NCBI GenBank assembly: GCA_913057135.1
Contig: CAJXNM010000011.1
Span: 1-64,000 of the forward strand
Reading direction: 5' to 3'
Origin: an uncultured Halieaceae bacterium
Lineage (GTDB): Bacteria; Pseudomonadota; Gammaproteobacteria; Pseudomonadales; Halieaceae
DNA: 64,000 bases
Positions within the stretch are counted from its first letter, which is position 1. Each line of letters starts with the position of its first letter. This document shows, in pieces, positions 8,510-18,388 of the stretch. Below the pieces are notes generated by a model that did not search any database, had not been told where the DNA came from, and saw only the letters and a list, made by a program, of their open reading frames with translations. A program made the translations under genes and the position numbers.

Positions 8510-9462
8510 ACGGTCTCTAGCGCCAGTTCGCGCTCATAGTTTTGATGCAGCCACAATACGCGATCGGCGTCATGTGGCGATAGGGGTTCCAATCGACAGT
8601 GAGTATAGGGCTCGGCCTGCGCCAGCCGAGCACAGTCGACCGACAGCACAGCCCCTATTTTGGGATAGCCGCCGATGGTTTGACGATCGTTCAATAAAAC
8701 AATGGGGTCGCCATCGGGCGGTACTTGTATTGCACCTAAGCAGGTTGCCTCGGACCATAAGCGGGAGATGCCAGTCATAATCGGATTGCCCTCAAGTCGC
8801 ACCCCCATTCGATTGCGCTGATGGGATACTTGAAACCTGTTACTCACCAGTGCCTCTCGGCTGGACGCGGGTAACAGTGAGTACTGAAATCCTGGAATAA
8901 AGCGCAAGAGCAATTGATCCGACTTGTGTGCCTTGGAACGATTAGCCCGGTAATAGGTAGGTTCTGCCGCCGGTGGCAGCACCGGTAGTTGCGCGCCGTC
9001 ATAGAGTCGGTCGCCATTCAGTCCTCCCAAACCCTCGCGGACCACGGTCGAGCGGCTGCCGAGCACCGGTGGGGTTGCGATACCGCCGCTGATACAGACA
9101 TAGCTATAGCTGCCGCCCTGGGCCCTGCCTATGACCAGGCGCTGGCCCCGCATCAAGCGCAGTGTGGTGTTCATGGGCACGGTTTGGTCATCGATGCTTA
9201 GGCCTACGATGGCGCCCGTTACCGCCAATACCAGGTCGATGTCAGCCGATAGTTCGACGCCACCGAGGGTCAATTCCAGTGCTGCGCTTTCGAAGCTGTT
9301 ACCAACCAAGCGCTGCCCGAGACGAAAGCTGAAACCGTCGATAGCACCACCTGTGGTCAATCCAAGGTGCAGTTGTCCGAATCGCCCTTCGTCCTGGATA
9401 GTGGTGCTTAGACCTGCTCGGTGGATGGTCAGGGTGCCACCGCTGTCGGGGGTCAAATGCAA
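8506..9462 (-). CDS. pxpC: 5-oxoprolinase subunit C / biotin-dependent carboxyltransferase family (KipA-like)
   Basis: LSTTIQDEGRFGQLHLGLTTGGAIDGFSFRLGQRLVGN; QVSHQRNRMGVRLEG. Confidence 0.88.
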   Translation of the reverse strand: MHLTPDSGGTLTIHRAGLSTTIQDEGRFGQLHLGLTTGGAIDGFSFRLGQRLVGNSFESAALELTLGGVELSADIDLVLAVTGAIVGLSIDDQTVPMNTTLRLMRGQRLVIGRAQGGSYSYVCISGGIATPPVLGSRSTVVREGLGGLNGDRLYDGAQLPVLPPAAEPTYYRANRSKAHKSDQLLLRFIPGFQYSLLPASSREALVSNRFQVSHQRNRMGVRLEGNPIMTGISRLWSEATCLGAIQVPPDGDPIVLLNDRQTIGGYPKIGAVLSVDCARLAQAEPYTHCRLEPLSPHDADRVLWLHQNYERELALETV

Positions 9463-10145
9463 CCTCCTAATTCAATAAATCGTTCCCTGTCGATGGCGTC
9501 GAAGATGACGGTATCGCCGACATTGATGCGTGTCGGTGGTTCGGTGTTCAGATCAAATAGAGGGATAGGGCAGCGTCCTATCAGTTGCCACCCCCCCGGT
9601 GACGTCCGTGGATACACTGCGGTTTGGGTGTCGGCGATACCGACACTGCCGGTGGCTACGGCTTGGCGGGGCGTTGCGTGGCGGGGGCACGCTAGTCGCT
9701 CATCGACTTCGCCCAAATAACAGAACCCCGGGGCGAAGCCATTGGCATACGCTCGGTAAGGTCGACCCGCATGCAGTTCGATCAGTTCGGCTATGGTCAG
9801 GCTGTTGCGCCGGGCCAGTGACTCGATATCGGGTCCCGATTCGATGGCGTACCAAACCGGTAGGTGGATGATGTTTCCCCCAGGCGTAGAAGAGGGCGCT
9901 TCGAACCCGTCATAGGTGGATAGCCAGTGCTTTAGAGGTTCGCGCAGTGCTGCGCCGGTTGGCCAAAACACCGTGAGGGACTGATAGGCCAGCACCGTAT
10001 CTTCAATCGCGCTACCAAAGTCCGCTATTAGGGCATCCTTGAGCGCCACTAGTGCTGCTGTGGTAGACGCACTGGGCGCGCGTGCAAGGCTAATACGAAG
10101 TCCTCGCTCGCCGGCCATATCCCAGGTGATAGGGTCAATGGACAC
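9453..10145 (-). CDS. pxpB: 5-oxoprolinase subunit B (KipI-like)
   Basis: YANGFAPGFCYLGEVDERLACPRHATPRQAVATGSVGIADTQTAVYPRTSPGGWQLIGR. Confidence 0.9.
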   Translation of the reverse strand: MSIDPITWDMAGERGLRISLARAPSASTTAALVALKDALIADFGSAIEDTVLAYQSLTVFWPTGAALREPLKHWLSTYDGFEAPSSTPGGNIIHLPVWYAIESGPDIESLARRNSLTIAELIELHAGRPYRAYANGFAPGFCYLGEVDERLACPRHATPRQAVATGSVGIADTQTAVYPRTSPGGWQLIGRCPIPLFDLNTEPPTRINVGDTVIFDAIDRERFIELGGCI

Positions 10146-10154
10146 GGTTTTTAC

Positions 10155-10898
10155 TCAATCGACATGACGTTTAAAGGCCGACCGAATCGCCTGCACCATG
10201 GCCACCGCCTCAGCGCTGTCCCCATGCACGCACAGGGTATCCGCCTGAAGATTCAGCGCCCTACCTTTGGCGCTGGTCAGCTGTCCCCGAGCGATAGCTA
10301 GGGCTTGTGCCACCGCATCATCACGAGTCAGTACAGCACCGGGTTGATCTCTGGGTAGTAGTAAGCCGTTGTTGCCGTAACTTCGATCGGCAAAGGCCTC
10401 AAAGCGCAATTTAAGCCCGTATTGCACCGCAAGTTCCACGGTGTCGGCATCGTTAGGCGTCGCTAGCACCACAAGATCGAGGGGGCGATGCCACGCCGCA
10501 ACCGCACGCATCACATCAGCCCGCAATGCAATATCCTTTGCCATGTCGTTATACAGGGCCCCGTGGGGTTTGACGTAGGTCACTTTGAGTCGTTGGGTGC
10601 GAGCCATGCCCTCGAGGGCTGCCATTTGATAGTGCAGGGTATCGATGAGGGCTTGGCCCCGAAGATGCATCGAGCGCCGTCCAAAACCTTGTAAATCGGG
10701 GTAGGACACATGCGCACCAATCTCAACCCGATGGGTCTTCGCGAGTTGCAGCGTTGCGCGTATCACCGAGGGATCCCCCGCATGAAAACCACAGGCGATG
10801 TTGGCGGCATCGATGAACGGCATGACTGCACTGTCGTCACCCATTCGCCACGCGCCAAAGCTCTCTCCAAGGTCACAGTTGAGGGTCAGTTGGTTCAT
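10155..10898 (-). CDS. pxpA: 5-oxoprolinase subunit A (LamB/YcsF family)
   Basis: LNCDLGESFGAWRMGDD, ANIACGFHAGDP, IGAHVSYPDLQGFGRR. Confidence 0.93.
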   Translation of the reverse strand: MNQLTLNCDLGESFGAWRMGDDSAVMPFIDAANIACGFHAGDPSVIRATLQLAKTHRVEIGAHVSYPDLQGFGRRSMHLRGQALIDTLHYQMAALEGMARTQRLKVTYVKPHGALYNDMAKDIALRADVMRAVAAWHRPLDLVVLATPNDADTVELAVQYGLKLRFEAFADRSYGNNGLLLPRDQPGAVLTRDDAVAQALAIARGQLTSAKGRALNLQADTLCVHGDSAEAVAMVQAIRSAFKRHVD

Positions 10899-10982
10899 GA
10901 GCTGCGCCTCTCGGTAGGTGGGGCCAAGGGATAGCTGGGTCGGAGCTGGTTAAGACCTAATCGTGGGCCCATTCTGGAATCA

Positions 10983-11777
10983 TTAAATAGCAGCAAGGGT
11001 GGCATTGTTAAGGTCTGTAATCAGCATATGTCCAGGCGCATGGGTAATGGCAAAAGGTAATTGTGCTTGCTCCAGGGCTGCCTGCGGGGTGACACCACAG
11101 GCCCAAAATACGGGGACTTCACCGGCCTTGAGGGTTACTGGGTCACCATAGTCGGGCTTAGCCAGATCGAGAATACCCAGAGCGGCAGGGTCACCGAAAT
11201 GAATAGGAGCGCCGTGAACCTGGGGGAATCGACTGCATATTTGGATGGCGCGGATGGCGTCTCTGGGTGTGAACGGTCGCATGCTGACGACCAAATCACC
11301 CTCAAAGACGCCCGCGGGATGGCACGGCTGATGGGTTTTATACATGGGCACATTCACGTTTTCGCTGATGTTGCGAATTTCTAATCCAGCGGATAGCAGC
11401 GCCTCTTCAAAGGAAAAAGAGCAACCCAGGGCAAAGCTCACCAGATCATCGCGCCAGTGGTCACGAATATCCGAGACCTCTGTCGTCAACACACCATCGT
11501 GCCACAGGCGATAACGGGGCAAATCGGTTCTAATGTCTATATCTGCCCCCAAAGTTGTCAGGGTGGGATCCCCCGGTTTGGCGCTCATCGCCAACAGTGG
11601 GCAAGGTTTGGGGTTTAGTTGGCAAAAGCGCAAAAAGTCGTAGGCGTAGGTATCGGGCAACACCACCAAATTGCACTGCACCAAACTGGGCGCAATACCG
11701 CTTGTTGGGCCAGTAAATTCACCGCGGCGACATTGTTGTCGCCAGCGCTGACCTGAAGGCTCATGCTGTTGTCCCAA
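10983..11777 (-). CDS. DUF1445 putative hydro-lyase / D-glutamate cyclase-like N-terminal domain; proposed TTG start
   Basis: [50 protein letters not shown] at 11777 preceded on the minus strand by GGGGAG at SD spacing. Confidence 0.82.
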   Translation of the reverse strand: MGQQHEPSGQRWRQQCRRGEFTGPTSGIAPSLVQCNLVVLPDTYAYDFLRFCQLNPKPCPLLAMSAKPGDPTLTTLGADIDIRTDLPRYRLWHDGVLTTEVSDIRDHWRDDLVSFALGCSFSFEEALLSAGLEIRNISENVNVPMYKTHQPCHPAGVFEGDLVVSMRPFTPRDAIRAIQICSRFPQVHGAPIHFGDPAALGILDLAKPDYGDPVTLKAGEVPVFWACGVTPQAALEQAQLPFAITHAPGHMLITDLNNATLAAI

Positions 11778-11791
11778 GCTGCTGTCTCCCC

Positions 11792-11827
11792 ATAGAACTC
11801 TCAATAGAACTCTCAATAGAATTCCCA
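11792..11827. repeat. Three tandem copies of a 12-bp unit (ATAGAACTCTCA x2, ATAGAATTCCCA)
   Basis: Direct reading of the sequence. Confidence 0.95.
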
Positions 11828-12313
11828 ACCGAACCGGTGAGGGCTCTGGTGCCCCCCGGTGGCGCTCCCCTGCGGAGCAATTGTGCAGTCGATGTTGATG
11901 CCCTTTGCCATGGCTGACAAGAGGCGCCCAACAGGTACAAGGTTACTGCTGCTGCCAGACGATGGCTTGTCTCGAGCGCTGTCGGTGCTTGCTGGTGATT
12001 TTGATCAATAGCATGTCGCATTCGTTATCGGTTTTCAGCCTTTCGTTAAATGGATGCCATTGCTCATGGTTACCGTAAGTCCAATAATCGCGGTGGGGGC
12101 GCTAGATGCCATAGCAACAGGTATAACCATAATTAACCAGAGCCATCAGCGGGTTGGTCAAGAACGTTTACCACCCGATTGAACACTGGCGAGCGAGGTG
12201 CAGCTCATGGAGTCACCGACATTGACGGCTACTCAACCCGATCACCGATTTGTCGCAGCTGGTGAACTCACGGCATACGAATTCACTGCCTATAAAAAAA
12301 GGGGAGTGCACTG

Positions 12314-13153
12314 ATGCCCGTCCATGCCAGTGATCCACGTCCCATTCGTCGCTTCAGCGATGTACAGCTTGCCACCCCTGCCAGTGCCGAATTCGATCCG
12401 GTTGTGGTCGAGGCGCCATTGGCCATCGCCAACAGCGAGACGGTCCTGGCAACCACCATGCGGACACCGGGGCATGATGAGGAATTGGCGGTGGGTTGGC
12501 TGGTGAGTGAATCTGACATTGTTGACTCAACTGACCTACTCGATGTCAAACGTGTTGGCGCCTCTCAGTTTCGCCAATGGGGTGTCATTGAAGAAGCGGT
12601 TGATACCGTGGTCATTGAACTGGCTAATCACTGCCGAATGCCCAAACCCCGTGCTTACCTCACCTCCAGCTCCTGTGGTGTCTGCAGTGCCGATGTCTTG
12701 GAGTCGGTGCCATCGCCGTCGGCACCGCTCCAGTCACCGGGTTGGACGCTGCGTCCCGACAAAGTGCATTCACTGATCGATGCAATGCGTGAGCAGCAGC
12801 GCATGTTTGATTTGACCGGGGCTCTTCACGCGGCAGCGTTGACCTCCAATACCGGTGAATTATTGGTCGTGCGTGAGGATGTGGGTCGCCACAACGCGGT
12901 CGATAAAGTCATCGGACATGCGTTTATGGCACAGCAATTTCCGTTAACCGATCAACTGTTAGTGGTCAGTGGCCGGGTGTCCTACGAGATTGTGGCTAAA
13001 GCGCTGCGCGCCTGTGTTGCGGGTATTGTCGCCGTGTCTGGCCCGACAACCCTCGCTGTTGATTTGGCACGCCACCACGGACTGTTGCTCATCGGTTTTG
13101 CTCGAGATCAACGCATCAACGTCTACGCCGGAGAAGGAATGCTTCACTCATGA
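12314..13153 (+). CDS. fdhD: Formate dehydrogenase accessory sulfurtransferase
   Basis: TMRTPGHDEELAVGWLVSE, SSSCGVCS, ALHAAALTSNTGELLVVREDVGRHNAVDKVIG; SD GGGGAG upstream. Confidence 0.93.
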   Translation: MPVHASDPRPIRRFSDVQLATPASAEFDPVVVEAPLAIANSETVLATTMRTPGHDEELAVGWLVSESDIVDSTDLLDVKRVGASQFRQWGVIEEAVDTVVIELANHCRMPKPRAYLTSSSCGVCSADVLESVPSPSAPLQSPGWTLRPDKVHSLIDAMREQQRMFDLTGALHAAALTSNTGELLVVREDVGRHNAVDKVIGHAFMAQQFPLTDQLLVVSGRVSYEIVAKALRACVAGIVAVSGPTTLAVDLARHHGLLLIGFARDQRINVYAGEGMLHS

Positions 13154-13650
13154 CGTGCACAAGCCGCTGGCCAGTCTGGGATTCGGTTGTAGCAAGACAG
13201 TTGGTGACTGCCATCGCCGAGCGCCACGCGGGCCCTGTGCTGATGTGTCTACAGGCCATTCAAGGGCATTTTGGTTATGTGCCCGAGGGCGCTACCCCTA
13301 TCGTTGCCGACGTGTGCAATGTGTCCCGGGCGGATGTGCATGGGGTGCTGACGTTCTACGCCGATTTACGAACGTCACCGCCGCCACCTGTGCCGGTGCG
13401 GCTCTGTGCCGCAGAGGCCTGCCAGGCAGTGGGTGCTCGCGCGCTCAAGGGCCAGTGGCAGGCTACCTGTGAGCTCGACGCCGAACTCGCCGCCTTAACC
13501 GGCGTCGACGAACCCATTTTCTGTCTTGGGAACTGCGCGCTGGGGCCCGCCGCTGTGGTCGACGGCGAACTGATGGGGCGAGTGACCGTAGAACGCCTGC
13601 GAGCAGCGGTGTTGGCTCGTGCAGAACAAGACTCGGAGCAGTCAGTATGA
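13150..13650 (+). CDS. fdsG: NAD-dependent formate dehydrogenase gamma subunit (NuoE-like 2Fe-2S)
   Basis: CLQAIQGHFGYVPEGA; VRLCAAEACQAVGA; FCLGNCALGPAAVVDGELMG. Confidence 0.88.
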   Translation: MTCTSRWPVWDSVVARQLVTAIAERHAGPVLMCLQAIQGHFGYVPEGATPIVADVCNVSRADVHGVLTFYADLRTSPPPPVPVRLCAAEACQAVGARALKGQWQATCELDAELAALTGVDEPIFCLGNCALGPAAVVDGELMGRVTVERLRAAVLARAEQDSEQSV

Positions 13651-15215
13651 GCGTCTGGTTTGTGCCAAAAGATGCCGCGGCTAAGTCTGTCGGCGCCGAC
13701 CAAATAGCCGAGCGACTCATCGCCCAGGGCGAGGTGGTTATCCGCACAGGCAGTCGCGGCTTACTCTGGTTGGAGCCGCTGGTGGAGTGGAGTGACGACC
13801 GGTACGGCGACCGCGTCGGCTGGTGCAATGTCACTGCAGAGCAGTGTCTTGATGTCTTGCCTACAAGCAGCGATGGCAATTTTCTGGGGGCAGTTGATGA
13901 CCTCGACTATCTGGCGCGTCAACAGCGTTGGATTTTTGAGCGTGTCGGCATTATTGATCCCCTCGACGGGGACGATTTTTTATATCGAGGTGGGTTGGCG
14001 GGTTTAAAGCGGGCGCTGGCTATGACGCCTAACGATGTGGTCGAGGCTATTGTTGCGTCGGGGCTAAGAGGCCGGGGTGGTGCGGGTTTCCCCGCGGGTA
14101 TCAAATGGCGCACGGTAGCGGCCCAGGAGCCCGTTGCCCACGCTGGTTCAGGCGCCGGTGCGGCCAAGCACAAGTACATTTGTGTCAACGCCGACGAGGG
14201 GGACAGCGGCACCTTCGCCGATCGGATGCTGATGGAAGGTGACCCCTTTTGTCTCATTGAAGGCATGGTGATTGCCGCTTGGGCAGTCGGTGCAGATCTC
14301 GGTATTGTGTATTTACGCTCCGAGTACCCCGATGCCATTGCAACCCTTGAACAGGCCCTTGAACAAGCCCGCGAGCGCGGCTGGTTGGGCGCCAATATTC
14401 TGGGTAGTGGCTTTGGCTTTGATATCGAGATTCGAATAGGTGCAGGCTCTTACGTTTGCGGTGAAGAGACCGCAATGCTCGAGAGCATCGAAGGGCGGCG
14501 GGGTATGGTCCGTGTGAAGCCCCCTTTGCCCGCTATCAAAGGGCTATTTGGAACGCCTACTGTCATCAATAACGTACTGACCATGGCCAGCGTACCGTCC
14601 ATTATGGCGCGAGGCCCCGAGGCTTACGCGGCGCTGGGTCATGGGCGCTCTTGCGGTACACAAGTGTTCCAGCTGGCGGGGAATATTGCCCGGGGCGGTA
14701 TTGTTGAAACTGCCTTTGGGGTCACGGCCCGCGCCCTGGTTCACGATTTCGGGGGCGGTACTCGCTCGGGAAGGCCGGTGCGTGCGGTGCAGACCGGTGG
14801 TCCTCTGGGACCTTACCTGGCTGCGGATGAGCTCGATGTGCCTATGGCCTACGAAGCGCTGGCCGAGGCCGGAGGTATGCTTGGCCACGGTGGTCTGGTG
14901 GTATTCGACGACACGGTCGATATGCTTGAGCAGGCGCGATTCGCCATGGAATTTTGCGCCGAGGAGTCCTGTGGCAAATGCACGCCCTGCCGTATTGGTG
15001 CTGTGCGCGGTGTTGAGGTGCTTGAGCGCATTGCGGCGGGTGATGATGCGATGCAGCAGCAGGTACTGCTGAGAGATCTTTGCGAAGTCATGGAAATGGG
15101 GTCCCTTTGCGCCATGGGCGGGCTCACCCCTAAACCCGTACTCAGCGCGCTTAATACCTTCTCTGAGGATTTTGACCGTGCCGGCAGCAAACTCATTGTG
15201 CGAAGCGGAGGTTAG
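13647..15215 (+). CDS. fdsB: NAD-dependent formate dehydrogenase beta subunit (NuoF-like)
   Basis: GLRGRGGAGFPAGIKW, NADEGDSGTFADRMLMEGDP, GAGSYVCGEETAMLESIEGRRG, ESCGKCTPCRIG. Confidence 0.93.
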   Translation: MSVWFVPKDAAAKSVGADQIAERLIAQGEVVIRTGSRGLLWLEPLVEWSDDRYGDRVGWCNVTAEQCLDVLPTSSDGNFLGAVDDLDYLARQQRWIFERVGIIDPLDGDDFLYRGGLAGLKRALAMTPNDVVEAIVASGLRGRGGAGFPAGIKWRTVAAQEPVAHAGSGAGAAKHKYICVNADEGDSGTFADRMLMEGDPFCLIEGMVIAAWAVGADLGIVYLRSEYPDAIATLEQALEQARERGWLGANILGSGFGFDIEIRIGAGSYVCGEETAMLESIEGRRGMVRVKPPLPAIKGLFGTPTVINNVLTMASVPSIMARGPEAYAALGHGRSCGTQVFQLAGNIARGGIVETAFGVTARALVHDFGGGTRSGRPVRAVQTGGPLGPYLAADELDVPMAYEALAEAGGMLGHGGLVVFDDTVDMLEQARFAMEFCAEESCGKCTPCRIGAVRGVEVLERIAAGDDAMQQQVLLRDLCEVMEMGSLCAMGGLTPKPVLSALNTFSEDFDRAGSKLIVRSGG

Positions 15216-15220
15216 CTGCG

Positions 15221-18007
15221 ATGAATAGCGTCCAGCAATTTGACCCGGCCACCGACCTGGGTACACCCGGGGTGTTGTCCGACGCCGTCGTGAATGTCGT
15301 CATCGATGGTATTGAGATACAAGTGCCCGAGGGCACCTCTGTCATGCGTGCGGCGGCGATCGCGGGAGCGCCTGTGCCGAAGTTATGCGCCACCGAGCAA
15401 CTTGAGGCGTTCGGTTCCTGTCGGCTGTGCTTGGTCGAGATTGAGGGGCGGCGGGGCACTCCTGCCGCATGTACCACCCTGTGTGAACCCGGCATGTCGG
15501 TGCGCACTCAGAGCAGCCAGCTTGATCGTTTACGCAAGGGGGTTATGGAGCTGTACATCTCCGATCACCCCCTCGATTGTTTGACCTGTTCAGCGAACGG
15601 TGATTGTGAACTACAGGATATGGCCGGTGTGGTCGGTCTGCGAACGGTTCGCTACGGTGAAGGTGATAATCATCTGACTGCGCCCACGGATGCCTCGAAT
15701 CCCTATTTTAGCTTTGATGCGAGTAAGTGCATTGTCTGCAGCCGTTGCGTGCGTGCCTGTGACGAGGTGCAGGGCACCTTTGCTCTAACCATCGCCGGAC
15801 GTGGCTTTGACTCCCGAGTATCGCCGAGCGAGGAGCAGGCATTTTTCGACAGTGAGTGTGTGTCCTGTGGTGCCTGCGTACAAGCCTGTCCAACCGCTAC
15901 CTTGCAAGAGAAGCGGGTTATCGATGTCGGCGTCCCCACCAGGCAGGTGAAAACCACCTGCGCTTATTGCGGTGTGGGCTGCTCATTCGTCGCCGAGATG
16001 AAGGGCAATGAAGTGGTGCGGATGGTGCCCGACAAAACAGGCGGCGCCAACGCGGGTCACTCCTGCGTGAAAGGGCGTTTTGCTTGGGGTTACGCCAGCC
16101 ATGCCGATCGCATCACCGAGCCAATGATTCGTGAGCACAGGGAAGATAGTTGGCAGGTCGTGTCATGGGAGCAGGCCATTGCCTTCGCCGCAGAGCGCTT
16201 TCAAACGATTCAGCGGGTCCATGGCACCGATGCGATCGGTGGTATTACTTCTTCCCGCTGCACCAACGAGGAAGTCTACGTGGTGCAAAAAATGGTGCGC
16301 GCGGCCTTTGGCACCAATAATGTCGACACCTGTGCGCGGGTGTGTCATTCACCGACCGGGTATGGGCTTAAGCAGACATTTGGCACCAGTGCAGGTACCC
16401 AGGACTTTGCATCGATCGATGAGGCCGATGCGATCATGGTCATCGGCGCTAATCCCACCGACGCACATCCTGTATTTGGTTCGCGTATGAAGCAGCGCCT
16501 GCGACAGGGTGCTGATTTGATTGTGATTGATCCACGTGCCACCGATTTAGTGCGCTCGCCACACATTGTGGCCAAGCACCACTTGCCCCTGATGCCGGGC
16601 ACCAATGTGGCGGTGTTGAATGCCATGGCTCATGTGGTCGTTACCGAGGACTTGGTGGCCGACGCCTTTGTTGCCGAGCGTTGTGACGCCACCTCATTTG
16701 CCCATTGGAAAGCGTTTGTTGCCCTGCCTGAAAATAGCCCCGAAGCTATCGCCGAGTTGGCCGGCTTGAGTCCAGAGAGCATTCGGCACGCGGCAAGAAC
16801 CTATGCGAGCGCGCACAACGGTGCCATTTATTACGGGCTAGGCGTCACCGAACACTCCCAGGGGTCCACTATGGTGATGGCAATGGCCAACCTTGCGATG
16901 GCCACTGGCAACATTGGTCGACGGGGGGTTGGTGTTAATCCGCTTCGAGGTCAGAACAATGTGCAGGGTGCCTGCGACATGGGTTCATTCCCCCACGAGT
17001 TTGCGGGTTACCGGCACGTATCCGATGACAGTGTTCGACAGCAATTCGCCGATATTTGGGGCGTCTCATTACGTGAAGACCCCGGTATGCGTATTCCGAA
17101 CATGCTTGACGGCGCCATTGCCGGTCATTTTCGGGGGCTCTACGTACAGGGCGAAGACATAGCACAGTCAGATCCCAATACCCATCACGTTACCGCCGCG
17201 TTGCAAGCAATGGATTGCGTGGTGGTTCAAGACCTGTTCCTCAACGAAACAGCAAAGTACGCCCACGTTTTTTTACCGGGCACCTCGTTCCTAGAGAAAG
17301 ACGGTACGTTCACCAATGCGGAGCGGCGCATCAATCGCGTTCGTCCCGTCATGCCGCCTCGCTCGGGTAAAGCCGAGTGGCAGGTAACCTGTGATCTCAG
17401 CGCTGCGATGGGCTATCCCATGGACTACCCCAACAGTGCAGCGATCATGGATGAGATCGCCGCACTGACACCTACCTTCGCAGGGGTTTCATTCAGTTAC
17501 CTAGACAAGGTCGGCAGTGTTCAATGGCCTTGCAACGACAGCGCACCTTTGGGTACCCCAATCATGCACGAGCAGCGGTTTGTTCGAGGCAGCGGTCAGT
17601 TTATGACTACCCCCTATGTACCCACCGATGAGCGAACCACCCGCAAATACCCCTTAGTGCTCACGACCGGCCGTATTTTGAGTCAGTACAACGTGGGCGC
17701 TCAAACCCGCCGTACTGATAATCAGCGTTGGCACGGGGAGGATCTTCTCGACATTCACGAGTCCGATGCGCAGCTTCGAGGTATCGCAAATGGTGACTGG
17801 ATCGAGGTGGCCAGTCGAGCTGGCACAACTCGGTTGCGAGCAAGAATTTCGTCGGCCATCCCCGCCGGGGTGGTTTACACCACCTTCCATCATCCGGTGA
17901 GTGGCACTAACGTGATCACGACCGATAACTCCGATTGGGCGACTAACTGCCCTGAATACAAAGTGACCGCGGTCGAAGTCCGTCCCGCTGGGGGCATGTC
18001 CCCATGA
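15221..18007 (+). CDS. fdsA: Formate dehydrogenase alpha subunit (Mo/W-bisMGD, Cys-containing)
   Basis: 2Fe-2S and 4Fe-4S N-term, TTCAYCGVGCSF, CARVCHSPTGYGLKQTFG, GATPTDAHP-type and RGQNNVQGACDMG motifs. Confidence 0.94.
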   Translation: MNSVQQFDPATDLGTPGVLSDAVVNVVIDGIEIQVPEGTSVMRAAAIAGAPVPKLCATEQLEAFGSCRLCLVEIEGRRGTPAACTTLCEPGMSVRTQSSQLDRLRKGVMELYISDHPLDCLTCSANGDCELQDMAGVVGLRTVRYGEGDNHLTAPTDASNPYFSFDASKCIVCSRCVRACDEVQGTFALTIAGRGFDSRVSPSEEQAFFDSECVSCGACVQACPTATLQEKRVIDVGVPTRQVKTTCAYCGVGCSFVAEMKGNEVVRMVPDKTGGANAGHSCVKGRFAWGYASHADRITEPMIREHREDSWQVVSWEQAIAFAAERFQTIQRVHGTDAIGGITSSRCTNEEVYVVQKMVRAAFGTNNVDTCARVCHSPTGYGLKQTFGTSAGTQDFASIDEADAIMVIGANPTDAHPVFGSRMKQRLRQGADLIVIDPRATDLVRSPHIVAKHHLPLMPGTNVAVLNAMAHVVVTEDLVADAFVAERCDATSFAHWKAFVALPENSPEAIAELAGLSPESIRHAARTYASAHNGAIYYGLGVTEHSQGSTMVMAMANLAMATGNIGRRGVGVNPLRGQNNVQGACDMGSFPHEFAGYRHVSDDSVRQQFADIWGVSLREDPGMRIPNMLDGAIAGHFRGLYVQGEDIAQSDPNTHHVTAALQAMDCVVVQDLFLNETAKYAHVFLPGTSFLEKDGTFTNAERRINRVRPVMPPRSGKAEWQVTCDLSAAMGYPMDYPNSAAIMDEIAALTPTFAGVSFSYLDKVGSVQWPCNDSAPLGTPIMHEQRFVRGSGQFMTTPYVPTDERTTRKYPLVLTTGRILSQYNVGAQTRRTDNQRWHGEDLLDIHESDAQLRGIANGDWIEVASRAGTTRLRARISSAIPAGVVYTTFHHPVSGTNVITTDNSDWATNCPEYKVTAVEVRPAGGMSP

Positions 18008-18225
18008 CGGCTGCGACGGTGATGACCAGCCATCGTCTAGTGGCGATGGCCAATCAAATTGCTAACAACGTGCCGAGTCGTGAGGGGGTTGCTGAGCAGG
18101 TTGCTCACCACATGCAGCAGTTCTGGACGCCACCCATGCGGCGAGAGTTGCAGCTATTAGCCCAGAGCGAGCCCGAGCTATTCGATGCCGCAGTGCTCGA
18201 TGCGGTGGCATTGGCGCCGGTTTAA
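18004..18225 (+). CDS. fdsD: Formate dehydrogenase delta subunit
   Basis: Small ORF right after fdsA: LVAMANQIANNVPSREGVAEQVAHHMQQFWTPPMRREL. Confidence 0.88.
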   Translation: MTAATVMTSHRLVAMANQIANNVPSREGVAEQVAHHMQQFWTPPMRRELQLLAQSEPELFDAAVLDAVALAPV

Positions 18226-18388
18226 GGGGCATAAGCCAGTGTCGCTTTTGGGCAGTTTTCTGGCCGGTGCAGATGGGCAGTCCCAGCCCTAAAGCCCTGA
18301 CAATCAGGCGGCGCATGTGTGCTGTGATGGGTGTACACGCGACAGGTCAGGCACGGAATCACCGAGAACGTTTCAACAGGAGACTACT

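Noticed and set aside
11761-12021. 86-aa minus-strand ORF upstream of DUF1445
   Set aside because: No conserved features; its last codons run through the tandem repeat and SD region, so more likely leader sequence
14544-15266. 240-aa minus-strand ORF opposite fdsB
   Set aside because: Antisense shadow ORF inside a clearly conserved coding gene; no family signature
16326-16360. Possible selenocysteine formate dehydrogenase
   Set aside because: The active-site position reads TGT/TGC (ARVCHSPTG), so the enzyme is Cys-type; no in-frame TGA
18226-18388. Possible glycine riboswitch before the DMGDH-like gene
   Set aside because: No recognisable conserved riboswitch core by eye; needs an Rfam search to be sure
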